From a virus, in IMG/VR virus record IMGVR_UViG_3300025840_000032, positions 1 to 64,000 of that record: a DNA stretch of 64,000 nucleotides; one strand, written 5' to 3'. Under the pieces are notes generated by a model. The model was not told the origin of the DNA. It was given only the letters and a program-made list of their open reading frames with translations, and searched no databases. The translations under genes and the position numbers were made by a program. Every line of letters begins with the position of its first letter. The stretch's first letter is position 1. Below are positions 1-7,306 of this stretch, piece by piece.

Positions 1-6
1 AATAAA

Positions 7-252
7 ATGTATTCAGAAAAAATATTATCAAAAACGAGTAATGGATTTATTACCTGGCAAAATGGTGGAAATAATGGGGCTTATCCAATCGAATTATGCA
101 GCAACATAACAAGAAAAAATATAAAAAATGTAGAGGAAGAAAAACCACAAACAGATGCGGGATATGGTATATATAAAAATTATTTTGTAAAGATAATCTT
201 TCTGGTGTTTGTTCATGAACGTGAGGTGTTTCAGGTTCTAAATAATCTTTAG
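7..252 (+). CDS. Hypothetical protein at left window edge
   Basis: An 81-residue reading frame whose first ~55 residues (Asn/Gly/Lys-rich, hydrophilic) look like a real protein, while the last ~25 are hydrophobic and look like read-through. It overlaps the 3' half of the minus-strand gene at 50-478 tail to tail, so one of the two is probably truncated or frameshifted here. No family recognised and no clear promoter. An upstream start outside the window cannot be excluded. Confidence 0.35.
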   Translation: MYSEKILSKTSNGFITWQNGGNNGAYPIELCSNITRKNIKNVEEEKPQTDAGYGIYKNYFVKIIFLVFVHEREVFQVLNNL

Positions 253-478
253 CTTTCAACTCAATACGATGACGGTCCCACTTTCCGTGGATATGACCTA
301 AAAATACTATCTCACTAATAGGTTCTGAGAATGTGTCGGATATAGGTTCACTCGTATATGGTATGTCCTTGCGTTTGACGAGTCTACCAACGCTTTCATA
401 CCCGATAAAGATGAAATCATATTCTTTTCGTGAGAAAATTTCAGGTATTTTAACTGTATATGTAAATAACTTATTCAT
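50..478 (-). CDS. Hypothetical protein, C-terminus doubtful
   Basis: The 142-residue product starts at the ATG at 478 (ATGAATAA overlap with the stop of the upstream gene), rather than at the TTG six bases earlier. Residues 1 to ~95 look like ordinary protein. The last ~45 residues (rich in Phe, Leu, His and Cys) look like the antisense of the plus-strand frame at 7-252, so the natural end may have been lost by a frameshift or deletion. It is the last gene of the queE operon and is translationally coupled. Function unknown. Confidence 0.5.
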   Translation of the reverse strand: MNKLFTYTVKIPEIFSRKEYDFIFIGYESVGRLVKRKDIPYTSEPISDTFSEPISEIVFLGHIHGKWDRHRIELKAKDYLEPETPHVHEQTPERLSLQNNFYIYHIPHLFVVFLPLHFLYFFLLCCCIIRLDKPHYFHHFAR

Positions 479-1301
479 TATCAATGTTTCTTACTAACGT
501 TTTCTCTTCAAACCCATACGGTAATTCAAAATCTTGAACATCTGATAACCTAATAAACCTGTTAATACAACTAATAATTGAATTACCCTCAACACGAACC
601 TTCCCTGGATCTACCAATATTGGCGTGATGTTTTTATCCTTCCATCCGTATTGTTCAGTATACATGAATTGCATAGCTTGTTGGTGTTGCTCCTCTCCAG
701 GCGGTAATACAAATTTATCATAGTCAATCCGACCGTTTTCATCCCAATCAAGTTCTTCCCATCCTGTTCTTTTTTGGTAAATATACATGATGTGAAATTT
801 ATCATTCATGTATTGTTCTTTGAGTATTTGAGATAACTTCTCCAATACTTTCATGTCATGCAATAAATCAGTTCCATCCGATTGAGATTCATGGTCCCAT
901 TTATGCCAATAGTCTGTATACTTATGACGTATAAAAAGTAATCTCCGCTTATTCTCCTTAAGGAGCTTAACTAATCTCTTCGATCGTCTATCGAATTGTG
1001 CTTTCGTCTTTTCAATATCAATCTCCCCATCTTGCCCATCAATTTGTTTATGTAAAACATGTACAAATTGCACACCAGAATCCGGATAAAAATCTTTAAA
1101 TTCTGTTTCGAAGATTTTTGGTAGTAAATCAATAGGTGTTATTTGCCAATCAAATGGGAAAGATGATTTTCTCATGTAATTTAGTGATTGACCCACACAA
1201 CATCTATGTCCTAAACTAACAAAATAGTCAAATTCTTGATCAAAAACAGAATCTAATGGGGTTTTGTGAAAATTTGGTACTATCCAATCGTCTAAACTCA
1301 T
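471..1301 (-). CDS. DUF1796-type putative papain-like cysteine peptidase
   Basis: A 276-residue protein. Near the N-terminus is a segment FVSLGHRCCVGQSL followed by SSFPFDWQ, the signature of the DUF1796 family (putative papain-like cysteine peptidases; the Cys after SLG is the candidate nucleophile). Such genes often sit with glycan genes in bacteria and phages, but the substrate is unknown. The ATG at 1301 is preferred to a TTG at 1310, leaving a 1-nt gap after queE, so the two genes form an operon. The family call rests on the motif; the peptidase activity is only a family prediction. Confidence 0.7.
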   Translation of the reverse strand: MSLDDWIVPNFHKTPLDSVFDQEFDYFVSLGHRCCVGQSLNYMRKSSFPFDWQITPIDLLPKIFETEFKDFYPDSGVQFVHVLHKQIDGQDGEIDIEKTKAQFDRRSKRLVKLLKENKRRLLFIRHKYTDYWHKWDHESQSDGTDLLHDMKVLEKLSQILKEQYMNDKFHIMYIYQKRTGWEELDWDENGRIDYDKFVLPPGEEQHQQAMQFMYTEQYGWKDKNITPILVDPGKVRVEGNSIISCINRFIRLSDVQDFELPYGFEEKTLVRNIDNE

Positions 1302-1302
1302 A

Positions 1303-2052
1303 TTATACAAGAAGTGCTTTATCCCAAATTAATAAGTGTAATCTAGGACTAAAATTAAAATTATACTCTTTTGCAAGTTCTGCAACCTGTTTAGCAACAT
1401 TAATATGTTCTTGCCTACTACCAGCACATGGCATTAACCATACACGACCTGTTGGAATATCAAATTTATCAACATATTCGGATATAATTTCTTTCATGTC
1501 ATGTCTACCTTGAACTACAAACTTAAAACCTGAATTGTTCATAGCATGCCATTCAAGTACTTCTTCAACATATCTTTTATGTCGTGGATCTCCATTGGTT
1601 TTTAATTTAGGAGAGGTTGTGAACGTCGCTTGGAAATCTTTAACCCAACGTTCATCTGGCATAAGAGTTGCGTTGGTTTCAAAATCAATTCGTGGTACCC
1701 AACCCCATTCTTCCTTAAGATAATCCATCAATTTCAAGAGTTTACCTTGCTGAATTAAAGGTTCTCCACCAGTTAATTTTAAAATTGCTCCATTTAAGAG
1801 ATGTTCTTTATATCCCTCATCTTCCATGAGACACTTAATATGGTAAAATGTCATCTTATTTTTAACGCTCCAGGATATGTAACTATCACAACCATATGGA
1901 GCATCATCAGATTTGAATCCAATACATGTAAGGGTACACATTGCGGTTCTTAAGAATACGCTTGGTTGCCCAATGTATTCTCCTTCCCCTTCAATAGTAT
2001 GGAAGACTTTATCGTTACTGAGAAACATTGTTTCGTCTTTGAGATCACTCAT
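1303..2052 (-). CDS. queE: 7-carboxy-7-deazaguanine synthase (radical SAM)
   Basis: QueE converts 6-carboxy-tetrahydropterin to 7-carboxy-7-deazaguanine, the third step to preQ0. The 249-residue protein has the N-terminal GEGEYIGQPSVFLR segment, a cluster-binding Cys set spaced CX3CX11C (unlike the CX3CX2C of most radical SAM enzymes but within the variation known for QueE), and KLTGGEPLIQ for SAM binding. With queD (3028-3684), folE (4463) and queC (38452) it completes a GTP-to-preQ0 route. A sigma70-like promoter at 2059-2086 ends 6 nt before the ATG. Confidence 0.9.
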   Translation of the reverse strand: MSDLKDETMFLSNDKVFHTIEGEGEYIGQPSVFLRTAMCTLTCIGFKSDDAPYGCDSYISWSVKNKMTFYHIKCLMEDEGYKEHLLNGAILKLTGGEPLIQQGKLLKLMDYLKEEWGWVPRIDFETNATLMPDERWVKDFQATFTTSPKLKTNGDPRHKRYVEEVLEWHAMNNSGFKFVVQGRHDMKEIISEYVDKFDIPTGRVWLMPCAGSRQEHINVAKQVAELAKEYNFNFSPRLHLLIWDKALLV

Positions 2053-2058
2053 ATATTT

Positions 2059-2086
2059 ATTATATGATGTACTTTTATGTAATCAA
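2059..2086 (-). promoter_or_regulatory. Early promoter of queE, leaderless geometry
   Basis: On the minus strand: TTGATT (2086-2081), 16-nt spacer, TATAAT (2064-2059), then 6 nt to the queE ATG. A normal sigma70 start site would fall on the start codon. Confidence 0.75.
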
Positions 2087-2087
2087 G

Positions 2088-2095
2088 CATAAATA
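2088..2095 (+). promoter_or_regulatory. Late promoter box of phoH
   Basis: CATAAATA, one base from the T4 gp55-dependent consensus TATAAATA, 7 nt before the phoH start codon. It lies directly beside the -35 box of the divergent queE promoter. Confidence 0.65.
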
Positions 2096-2102
2096 ATGGT
2101 AT

Positions 2103-2849
2103 ATGGCAAGAAAAAATTCGCGCTTATGCGCTGTTTTCGACCCGGAACCAACTAATGGTAAACGTATTACAGATACACATAATGGTTGGGATTTAAACTT
2201 AAACATCAAAAATAAGTTCAGATTCTCTGATAAACATAATGAATTTCTGACGACATTACTTGATCAAAATACTAAAATGGTATTCGCTGATGGGTGCGCT
2301 GGGACAGCAAAAACGTATTTATCTGTTCGGGGAGCACTAACATTATTGAATAATAGAAGTGTTGATCAAATAATATATCTTAGAAGTGTAGTTGAATCTG
2401 CAGCTCAAAAGATTGGTCACCTTCCTGGGGAATTAGATCAAAAATTCTTACCATATTCTTTACCGATGTTGGATAAACTTGATGAGCTATTACCTAAAAA
2501 TGTGGGAGAAAAACTCATAAAAGATGAATATATTAAATGTATTCCAGTTAATTTTACAAGAGGTCTTACTTTCCATAAGTCAGTTGTAATAATTGATGAA
2601 GCTCAAAACTTAACTAAACAAGAATTAGTTACATTATTAACTAGATTTGGTGAAGATTCTAAATATATCATTATCGGTGATACAAATCAATCCGATATTA
2701 CCGGTAAATCTGGATTTAAACCAATTTTAGAATCATTTACTAATCTTGGAGCTGAAAATAATGGTATATTTACATTCTTGTTTGATGAAACCGAAATAGT
2801 TAGAAGCAAAATATTGAAATATATCGTTAAAGTGTTAAACAGAATTTAA
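2103..2849 (+). CDS. phoH: PhoH-like ATPase
   Basis: A 248-residue P-loop protein of the PhoH family, common in marine phages. Walker A is GCAGTAKT (residues ~64-71), Walker B is VVIIDEAQN (~residue 162), and the family segment RSVVESAAQKIGHLPGEL is present. PhoH proteins are related to superfamily 1 helicase cores; the role in phage infection is not settled. The CATAAATA box 7 nt upstream suggests late expression. It converges on and overlaps the end of the gene at 2846-3031 by 4 nt. Confidence 0.9.
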   Translation: MARKNSRLCAVFDPEPTNGKRITDTHNGWDLNLNIKNKFRFSDKHNEFLTTLLDQNTKMVFADGCAGTAKTYLSVRGALTLLNNRSVDQIIYLRSVVESAAQKIGHLPGELDQKFLPYSLPMLDKLDELLPKNVGEKLIKDEYIKCIPVNFTRGLTFHKSVVIIDEAQNLTKQELVTLLTRFGEDSKYIIIGDTNQSDITGKSGFKPILESFTNLGAENNGIFTFLFDETEIVRSKILKYIVKVLNRI

Positions 2850-3031
2850 TTCTGTTCCATATCAAGTAGTTCTTTAAGAGCTTCCTCAGGAGAAATGTGT
2901 GTAACATTATTGTGAGGAAGCTCTTGTTGTTCGCCTGGCTCTGGCTTAATTAGTTCAGCCATTCTTCCAAAAACATCGTTTTGAAGTTTATTAATAGATG
3001 GGTCTTTATCTATGTTAACTCCGTGTATCAT
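2846..3031 (-). CDS. Small hypothetical protein
   Basis: A 61-residue protein starting in an ATGA overlap with the queD stop, so probably translationally coupled to queD. Acidic C-terminal half ending LKELLDMEQN; no recognised family. Confidence 0.6.
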   Translation of the reverse strand: MIHGVNIDKDPSINKLQNDVFGRMAELIKPEPGEQQELPHNNVTHISPEEALKELLDMEQN

Positions 3032-3684
3032 CTCATACTATCACCGTTACTAGCACTCCATGACGTTCCTCCAAATGGATTACCTAATCCGGTGGATATT
3101 GGATTTCCAACAGATGCTGGAATTGGATCGTTTGATGATTTTGGTTCTGGTTCTGGTTGTTCTACGATCTCCTCGAGTTCCTTTTCAGCTTCAGCTAACT
3201 CTTCCGGATCAAATAAGGGTTTGTACATATTATTAAACGTTTTTTGTTCGCTATAAACTACACTATTTTTTTCGTGTTCCCAGACTTCAACTTTGTTAAC
3301 CCAACAACGACCAGATGTTTCCTTTTCAATGAATTCACTAGCAGCTTTAAAACACCACTCTGCAATACGTTCTATACCCGTACCGTTAGGCATAATACGT
3401 AAATCACATGCTCCTACTTTCGTTAACTCTTGAAAATATGGAAGAGCTGGATCATCAGCTGCAATACATGTAGTATGATCAAATTGATTTTCTAGTTGTG
3501 ATTTAAGTGGTTTTAAAGCTCCAAAATCGACACACCAATGATTTTCATCTAATGTATTACAACTAAACCAAAATTTAGCTGTTAACCTGTACCCATGGAG
3601 GAACTTGCAATGACTCTCCGCTCTTGGTTGTCTAAATGCACAGCTACCTAGTTCAATAATTTTCGTACTTTCGAATGTTGACAT
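3028..3684 (-). CDS. queD: 6-carboxytetrahydropterin synthase, phage type
   Basis: QueD turns dihydroneopterin triphosphate into 6-carboxy-tetrahydropterin. The 218-residue protein contains SHCKFLHGYRL, matching the C-x3-H-G-H catalytic and zinc segment of QueD except that the last His is Tyr, as in a divergent phage-type branch. It also has HWCVDFGALKPLK and a late VWEHE glutamate. The ATG at 3684 is chosen because homology begins there; the frame stays open ~100 nt further upstream. A Pro/Glu/Ser-rich tail of ~60 residues follows the catalytic core and is unusual. Operon with the genes on both sides. Confidence 0.82.
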   Translation of the reverse strand: MSTFESTKIIELGSCAFRQPRAESHCKFLHGYRLTAKFWFSCNTLDENHWCVDFGALKPLKSQLENQFDHTTCIAADDPALPYFQELTKVGACDLRIMPNGTGIERIAEWCFKAASEFIEKETSGRCWVNKVEVWEHEKNSVVYSEQKTFNNMYKPLFDPEELAEAEKELEEIVEQPEPEPKSSNDPIPASVGNPISTGLGNPFGGTSWSASNGDSMR

Positions 3685-3715
3685 ATAATTGATTGTATCG
3701 ATACACCAACAATAA

Positions 3716-3958
3716 TCAACGTTTTTGTGTAGATTCTTTGAGAATGTTTGCAATACGAGGGTTGATGAATTTACATACAGTTTCATCCATCTTTGACTTA
3801 CCTGCAGATTGTAACGCTATAGCTACTGATTGTTTCTGAGCTTTCTTTTTCGATTGAGGTTTACTAGTACCTATCTTACCGTCGTCCTTATAGGATCCCA
3901 TAAGCTCCTTAATGTTCTTCCTAATAATCTTATCTGTTTTTCCTTTTTTAAGCGGCAT
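3716..3958 (-). CDS. Small basic protein (MPLKKGK.. family)
   Basis: 80 residues, Lys-rich, with an N-terminal MPLKKGKTDKIIRKNIKELM and a central QSVAIALQSAGKSKM. This is a widespread small phage protein (the DUF6496-like pattern of MPLKKGKS plus QAVAIALSKAGKS). Function unknown; the charge suggests nucleic-acid contact. It overlaps the end of the upstream gene by 11 nt. Confidence 0.75.
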   Translation of the reverse strand: MPLKKGKTDKIIRKNIKELMGSYKDDGKIGTSKPQSKKKAQKQSVAIALQSAGKSKMDETVCKFINPRIANILKESTQKR

Positions 3959-4403
3959 GTGTTAAAACTTTCTTGTAAAGGTTGGTAATATCTGTGTCGG
4001 ATAATCCTGCTTGCTTTAAATATAATTCAATATCATTTATATTATCCGTATTTTTAATTTGGGTAATTTCTTTATTATCAAGTTGTTCAGATAGTTTTTT
4101 GATAACAAATTTTTTAAAAACTTCAATAGCTTTTGGTTTATTTGGTGTTATAACTGGTTCTTTAATATCGTAAATACCAGGCATGGAACCACCAGGCATT
4201 AAAACCTTAAGCATTGGAGGTATGCCGTTGATCATTGGTCCTCCACAAGCTTCGCTAGTCAATTCATGAAGAATAAATCCTTCATAACTATCACTCTCTT
4301 CAAAACCTGCATTTAATGTTGGATCTACTTTGAACCGGATATATCTTAACCCTTTACCCTTAAGGCAGTCGGTCAAAATCTCATCAAAGTTTTTCATTTT
4401 CAT
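3948..4403 (-). CDS. Hypothetical late protein with N-terminal tag
   Basis: 151 residues, unknown family. Starts MKMKNFDEILTDCL, one of the tagged N-termini found on many late genes here. The centre is Gly/Pro-rich (GGPMINGIPPMLKVLMPGG) and the C-terminal third is Lys/Asp-rich and probably helical. Preceded by a late box (ATTAAATA on the minus strand, 4416-4409) exactly 5 nt before the ATG. Possibly a virion or packaged protein. Confidence 0.65.
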   Translation of the reverse strand: MKMKNFDEILTDCLKGKGLRYIRFKVDPTLNAGFEESDSYEGFILHELTSEACGGPMINGIPPMLKVLMPGGSMPGIYDIKEPVITPNKPKAIEVFKKFVIKKLSEQLDNKEITQIKNTDNINDIELYLKQAGLSDTDITNLYKKVLTHAA

Positions 4404-4408
4404 GATAA

Positions 4409-4416
4409 TATTTAAT
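4409..4416 (-). promoter_or_regulatory. Late promoter box
   Basis: ATTAAATA on the minus strand, 5 nt before the ATG at 4403; same spacing as the boxes of the tail genes. Confidence 0.55.
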
Positions 4417-4426
4417 CAAAATCGTA

Positions 4427-4454
4427 TTGATTATAATTGTCGTGCGCGTATAAT
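4427..4454 (+). promoter_or_regulatory. Early promoter of folE
   Basis: TTGATT (4427-4432), 16-nt spacer, TATAAT (4449-4454), 8 nt to the folE ATG. Confidence 0.75.
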
Positions 4455-4462
4455 TAATACAT

Positions 4463-5107
4463 ATGAATAATAATCGCGGAAAAGAATTTTTGTTACCGGT
4501 AGCTAATAGCTCAGTTCACCTTACAGATGAGAAAAAACTACAGATTATCGATAATGCAGCTGAAGCTTATGAAAAATTTCTGGATGCACTTGGATTTGAT
4601 TGGAGAGCTGATCCAAATTCAAATAATACCCCTAAACGTGTTGCAAAATCATTTGTTAATGATTTGATTTCTGGTTGTTATGCAGAACCCCCACGAATTA
4701 CATCATTTCCAGCCGATGGGTATGATGGGATTATAGCTCAAACAAATATCCCAGTTAAAAGTTTGTGTAGTCATCATCATTTAAATTTTACCGGGAAAGC
4801 TCATGTAGCTTATATACCTTCATTGAATGGGAGGGTTATTGGATTGAGTAAGCTTAATCGAATTGTTGAATATTATGCGCGAAGACCTCAAGTGCAAGAA
4901 TCACTTACTATGCAAATTGCTAATGCAATCAATGAAAGTTGTGAACAGAATAAAGGTGTTGCGGTTGTTCTTGAATGTACCCATACTTGTGCTTGCCTCA
5001 GAGGTGTTAAACATGACGGGTGTGTTATGAAAACCTCCAAATTAACCGGGGATTTCATGTATGATCGTGGTACCCGCCAAGAGTTTTATGAATTTATCCG
5101 AGGGTAA
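4463..5107 (+). CDS. folE: GTP cyclohydrolase I
   Basis: Opens GTP to dihydroneopterin triphosphate, the first step toward preQ0 (and folate). The 214-residue protein has [13 protein letters not shown], the zinc segment [39 protein letters not shown] and the second zinc Cys in [11 protein letters not shown]. Full length for the bacterial family. Its own early promoter lies directly upstream. Divergent from the queD/queE block, so the pathway is transcribed from at least two promoters. Confidence 0.93.
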   Translation: MNNNRGKEFLLPVANSSVHLTDEKKLQIIDNAAEAYEKFLDALGFDWRADPNSNNTPKRVAKSFVNDLISGCYAEPPRITSFPADGYDGIIAQTNIPVKSLCSHHHLNFTGKAHVAYIPSLNGRVIGLSKLNRIVEYYARRPQVQESLTMQIANAINESCEQNKGVAVVLECTHTCACLRGVKHDGCVMKTSKLTGDFMYDRGTRQEFYEFIRG

Positions 5108-5111
5108 TTAT

Positions 5112-5660
5112 ATGGCAGTTCAAGATAATTCATATTACGCATTTGAGAAAGCTATTTTAAAAGCGAGTACTCTCCGTGAAAAAAATTTGTATGGCCCGGC
5201 TAGTAAAGCTGCAGAGGATCCGGAAATTGGCATTGTTATTAAACAAAAACCAGCTTACTTCGTAATTAAAGATTGTGCTAATATTACAAAACGATATCTG
5301 TTTATTATGTGTTATGGATCATTAACTGATCCAATACAACAACTTAAAGGTACAGTAAATGCTAAAGATATTAAAGATTTTGTTAAGAGAAGTAAAAATA
5401 AAGATAATCCCGAAACACTTCAACTGCTAAAATTGGTTATTCATGATATTCAAAATTATATTACACCTCCAGATCCGGATATTCAAGAATTGGATATTAG
5501 TTTTGATATAATTGACGGGGAAAACGTTTATGGGGATTATGAGGAATTGAACAACGAACGGTTAATAGCAATTGAAAAAATTGAAGCCTTTCAAAAGGCA
5601 AGAATTGATTTAAATAACGAGAAAGCTGTGGTTGATCGATTAACCGAGATATTTGTTTAA
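5112..5660 (+). CDS. Hypothetical protein downstream of folE
   Basis: 182 residues starting MAVQDNSYYAFEKAI at the ATG 4 nt after the folE stop; the longer frame from 5061 overlaps folE and is not preferred. Acidic, with a long helical C-terminal segment rich in Glu, Lys and Asn. Co-transcribed with folE. No family recognised; probably an early accessory protein. Confidence 0.7.
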   Translation: MAVQDNSYYAFEKAILKASTLREKNLYGPASKAAEDPEIGIVIKQKPAYFVIKDCANITKRYLFIMCYGSLTDPIQQLKGTVNAKDIKDFVKRSKNKDNPETLQLLKLVIHDIQNYITPPDPDIQELDISFDIIDGENVYGDYEELNNERLIAIEKIEAFQKARIDLNNEKAVVDRLTEIFV

Positions 5661-6091
5661 TCCTCTTTATCAACATCGATGAGTTTGTCTATCTTTGAGA
5701 CAAACTCTTTCCCTATTAATACGGGGTATTCATTTTCACTTCTATCTGCTATTGAAAATGGTACGTCTGTGTATTTTTGATCATCAAAGATTATATCAAA
5801 TAATACAACCGGACGTTCTTCTTTATTTCCTGATCCAATATGGATTATAATTGTATCGACAATTTGTTTTTTAACACGTTTGTTATTTACAGTTGAGAAA
5901 ATTATGTTCTTTCCTCGGGTTTCAAAATTAACTCCATGTAACACGTTATAAGCTCCATTTCCAGAATCCACCTTTGCATCTACATCACCAATGTCTTTGA
6001 TTTTTATGGGTTCAACTAGACCGATAACATCATCATCAGTTGTTATTTCGTTTAGATAATATGTTCTATATATAGAGTTAAATGTTTTCAT
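5657..6091 (-). CDS. RimB/DUF785-like retropepsin-fold protein, tagged
   Basis: 144 residues. The segment AKVDSGNGAYNVLHG resembles the (R/K)xDTGA..S.LH motif of the ATP-dependent zinc protease/RimB (DUF785) family, with Asp in DSG as candidate catalytic residue. RPVVLFDIIFDD and IADRSENEYPVLIGKEFV match the family's later strand and its YPVLLGR motif. The first ~20 residues (MKTFNSIYRTYYLNE) are an added tag like those of other late genes. Starts in an ATGA overlap with the gene at 6088-6276. Activity unproven. Confidence 0.6.
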   Translation of the reverse strand: MKTFNSIYRTYYLNEITTDDDVIGLVEPIKIKDIGDVDAKVDSGNGAYNVLHGVNFETRGKNIIFSTVNNKRVKKQIVDTIIIHIGSGNKEERPVVLFDIIFDDQKYTDVPFSIADRSENEYPVLIGKEFVSKIDKLIDVDKED

Positions 6092-6276
6092 CGACCTTTG
6101 TGTGTAATCCTGTGTTCTAATATTCGCTTCCGCTCTTGTCTAGCTAATGGAATAATATCCGCAAGTGCTTGCCTAGCTCTTCGTGAAGAAGCTATTGTAC
6201 CACTTGTAATATACTTTTCAAGGTTATTGACATATGATCGAACTAAATCTAATATCTCTCCCCTATTTGTGTCCAT
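6088..6276 (-). CDS. Histone H1/Hc1-like small basic protein
   Basis: 62 residues: a helix LVRSYVNNLEKYITSGT followed by SSRRARQALADIIPLARQER and a basic end. The layout matches the Hc1-like bacterial histone H1 family (..KFY.KGNKAAGTRARKALQELK..). A DNA-binding role is inferred from this resemblance. A CATAAATA late box lies 9 nt upstream. First gene of a two-gene late unit with the retropepsin-like gene. Confidence 0.55.
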   Translation of the reverse strand: MDTNRGEILDLVRSYVNNLEKYITSGTIASSRRARQALADIIPLARQERKRILEHRITHKGR

Positions 6277-6285
6277 AACATCAAT

Positions 6286-6293
6286 TATTTATG
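6286..6293 (-). promoter_or_regulatory. Late promoter box
   Basis: CATAAATA on the minus strand, 9 nt before the ATG at 6276. Confidence 0.6.
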
Positions 6294-6326
6294 GTTTTTA
6301 TGGTAAATTAACATAAATTATGGTGT

Positions 6327-7004
6327 ATGAAAAAAATTATAGTAACACTTATCACATTGCTAACTTGCGTATCCGCATATGCTCAAGTTAATTTAGAATC
6401 TGGATATGCAACCGATTTTACAATCCGGGGTACTTCTAGAGCAACCAATACAGCCGTAGTGGGTATAACTGGAATTAAAGACGTATCTGATAAAATGTAT
6501 GTCTACGGATTTAATTATTTTGTCCCAACTAAACGGCAAACAGCACAAAACCATACAGGTTTAGGATTATCCTATTATGCTGATCTTGATGAATGGTCAT
6601 TTATGGCTGATTTTCAAGGCAATTATCATCTAACTCAAACACCGACCGGTAATTCGATTGAGTTTGGAACTGGGCTTACGTTCTATAATTTACCGTATAT
6701 CAACAAATTTGCAAATATTTCGTTGTATTATTGGGATGATATCGATCTCAATAGTAGAGGTATTGAAGTGAGTGTTAGTAAACGATTTGCAAACGTTGGT
6801 CTCAATTATTTGAACGTAATACCAAAAGCTAGTGTATATGTGTTTAATACACATACAGCATATGCTGCTCAAATTAAGGTTGATTATAGTAAATTTATTA
6901 TCAGACCGTTTGCTGAACTATCATATATGAATAACGATGCGATTGGCTCATTAGCTCTAGATAACGATTACCAAGCATATGTTGGTTTATCTTATAAGTT
7001 TTAA
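6327..7004 (+). CDS. Outer-membrane beta-barrel protein with signal peptide
   Basis: 225 residues. N-terminus MKKIIVTLITLLTCVSAYAQ is a clear Sec signal peptide with cleavage expected after AYA. The rest is alternating hydrophobic/polar strands rich in Tyr and Gly, ending in AYVGLSYKF with the C-terminal Phe typical of BAM-inserted barrels. This predicts export to the outer membrane of a Gram-negative host. Stands alone, with a hairpin terminator just after the stop. A role in surface remodelling or superinfection exclusion is inference; it could be a captured host gene. Confidence 0.8.
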   Translation: MKKIIVTLITLLTCVSAYAQVNLESGYATDFTIRGTSRATNTAVVGITGIKDVSDKMYVYGFNYFVPTKRQTAQNHTGLGLSYYADLDEWSFMADFQGNYHLTQTPTGNSIEFGTGLTFYNLPYINKFANISLYYWDDIDLNSRGIEVSVSKRFANVGLNYLNVIPKASVYVFNTHTAYAAQIKVDYSKFIIRPFAELSYMNNDAIGSLALDNDYQAYVGLSYKF

Positions 7005-7021
7005 TATAATTTAAGTTTTAA

Positions 7022-7052
7022 AGCCTACCATATATGGTAGGCTTATTTTTTC
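7022..7052. terminator. Bidirectional hairpin terminator
   Basis: AGCCTACC and GGTAGGCT arms around a short AT loop, followed by a T-run on the plus strand. It lies between the convergent ends of the barrel gene and the minus-strand late block. Confidence 0.8.
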
Positions 7053-7306
7053 TTCCAATTTACTCTTTTTGAACTTTTCTTTTGATACATCTTACCTTTA
7101 ATTGAATTACATGCTGATTTAGTTGGTCTACATGCTGGGTAACTTCCTCCGGATTTTTTAGATTTTCTGCCACACGGACCACCCGTTTTACAATTTACCC
7201 AACCAGAAAATTTCTTCCCGGTTTTTGGATCTTTACCACCACGTTTAAACCATTGATGTAAGTTATCTGAGGCTTCGTAAAATTGTTTAAAGTTTATATT
7301 ATTCAT
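7043..7306 (-). CDS. DUF5872-like Cys/Lys-rich small protein, tagged
   Basis: 87 residues. Tag-like start MNNINFKQFYEASDN, then FKRGGKDPKTGKKFSGWVNC, GGPCGRKSKK, YPACRPTKSAC and a Lys-rich end. The W-V-x-C, PCGR and YPxCRP blocks match DUF5872, a small family of phages and large viruses. Cysteines could bind metal. Overlaps the end of the virion gene by 8 nt, so co-expressed with it. Function unknown. Confidence 0.75.
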   Translation of the reverse strand: MNNINFKQFYEASDNLHQWFKRGGKDPKTGKKFSGWVNCKTGGPCGRKSKKSGGSYPACRPTKSACNSIKGKMYQKKSSKRVNWKKK

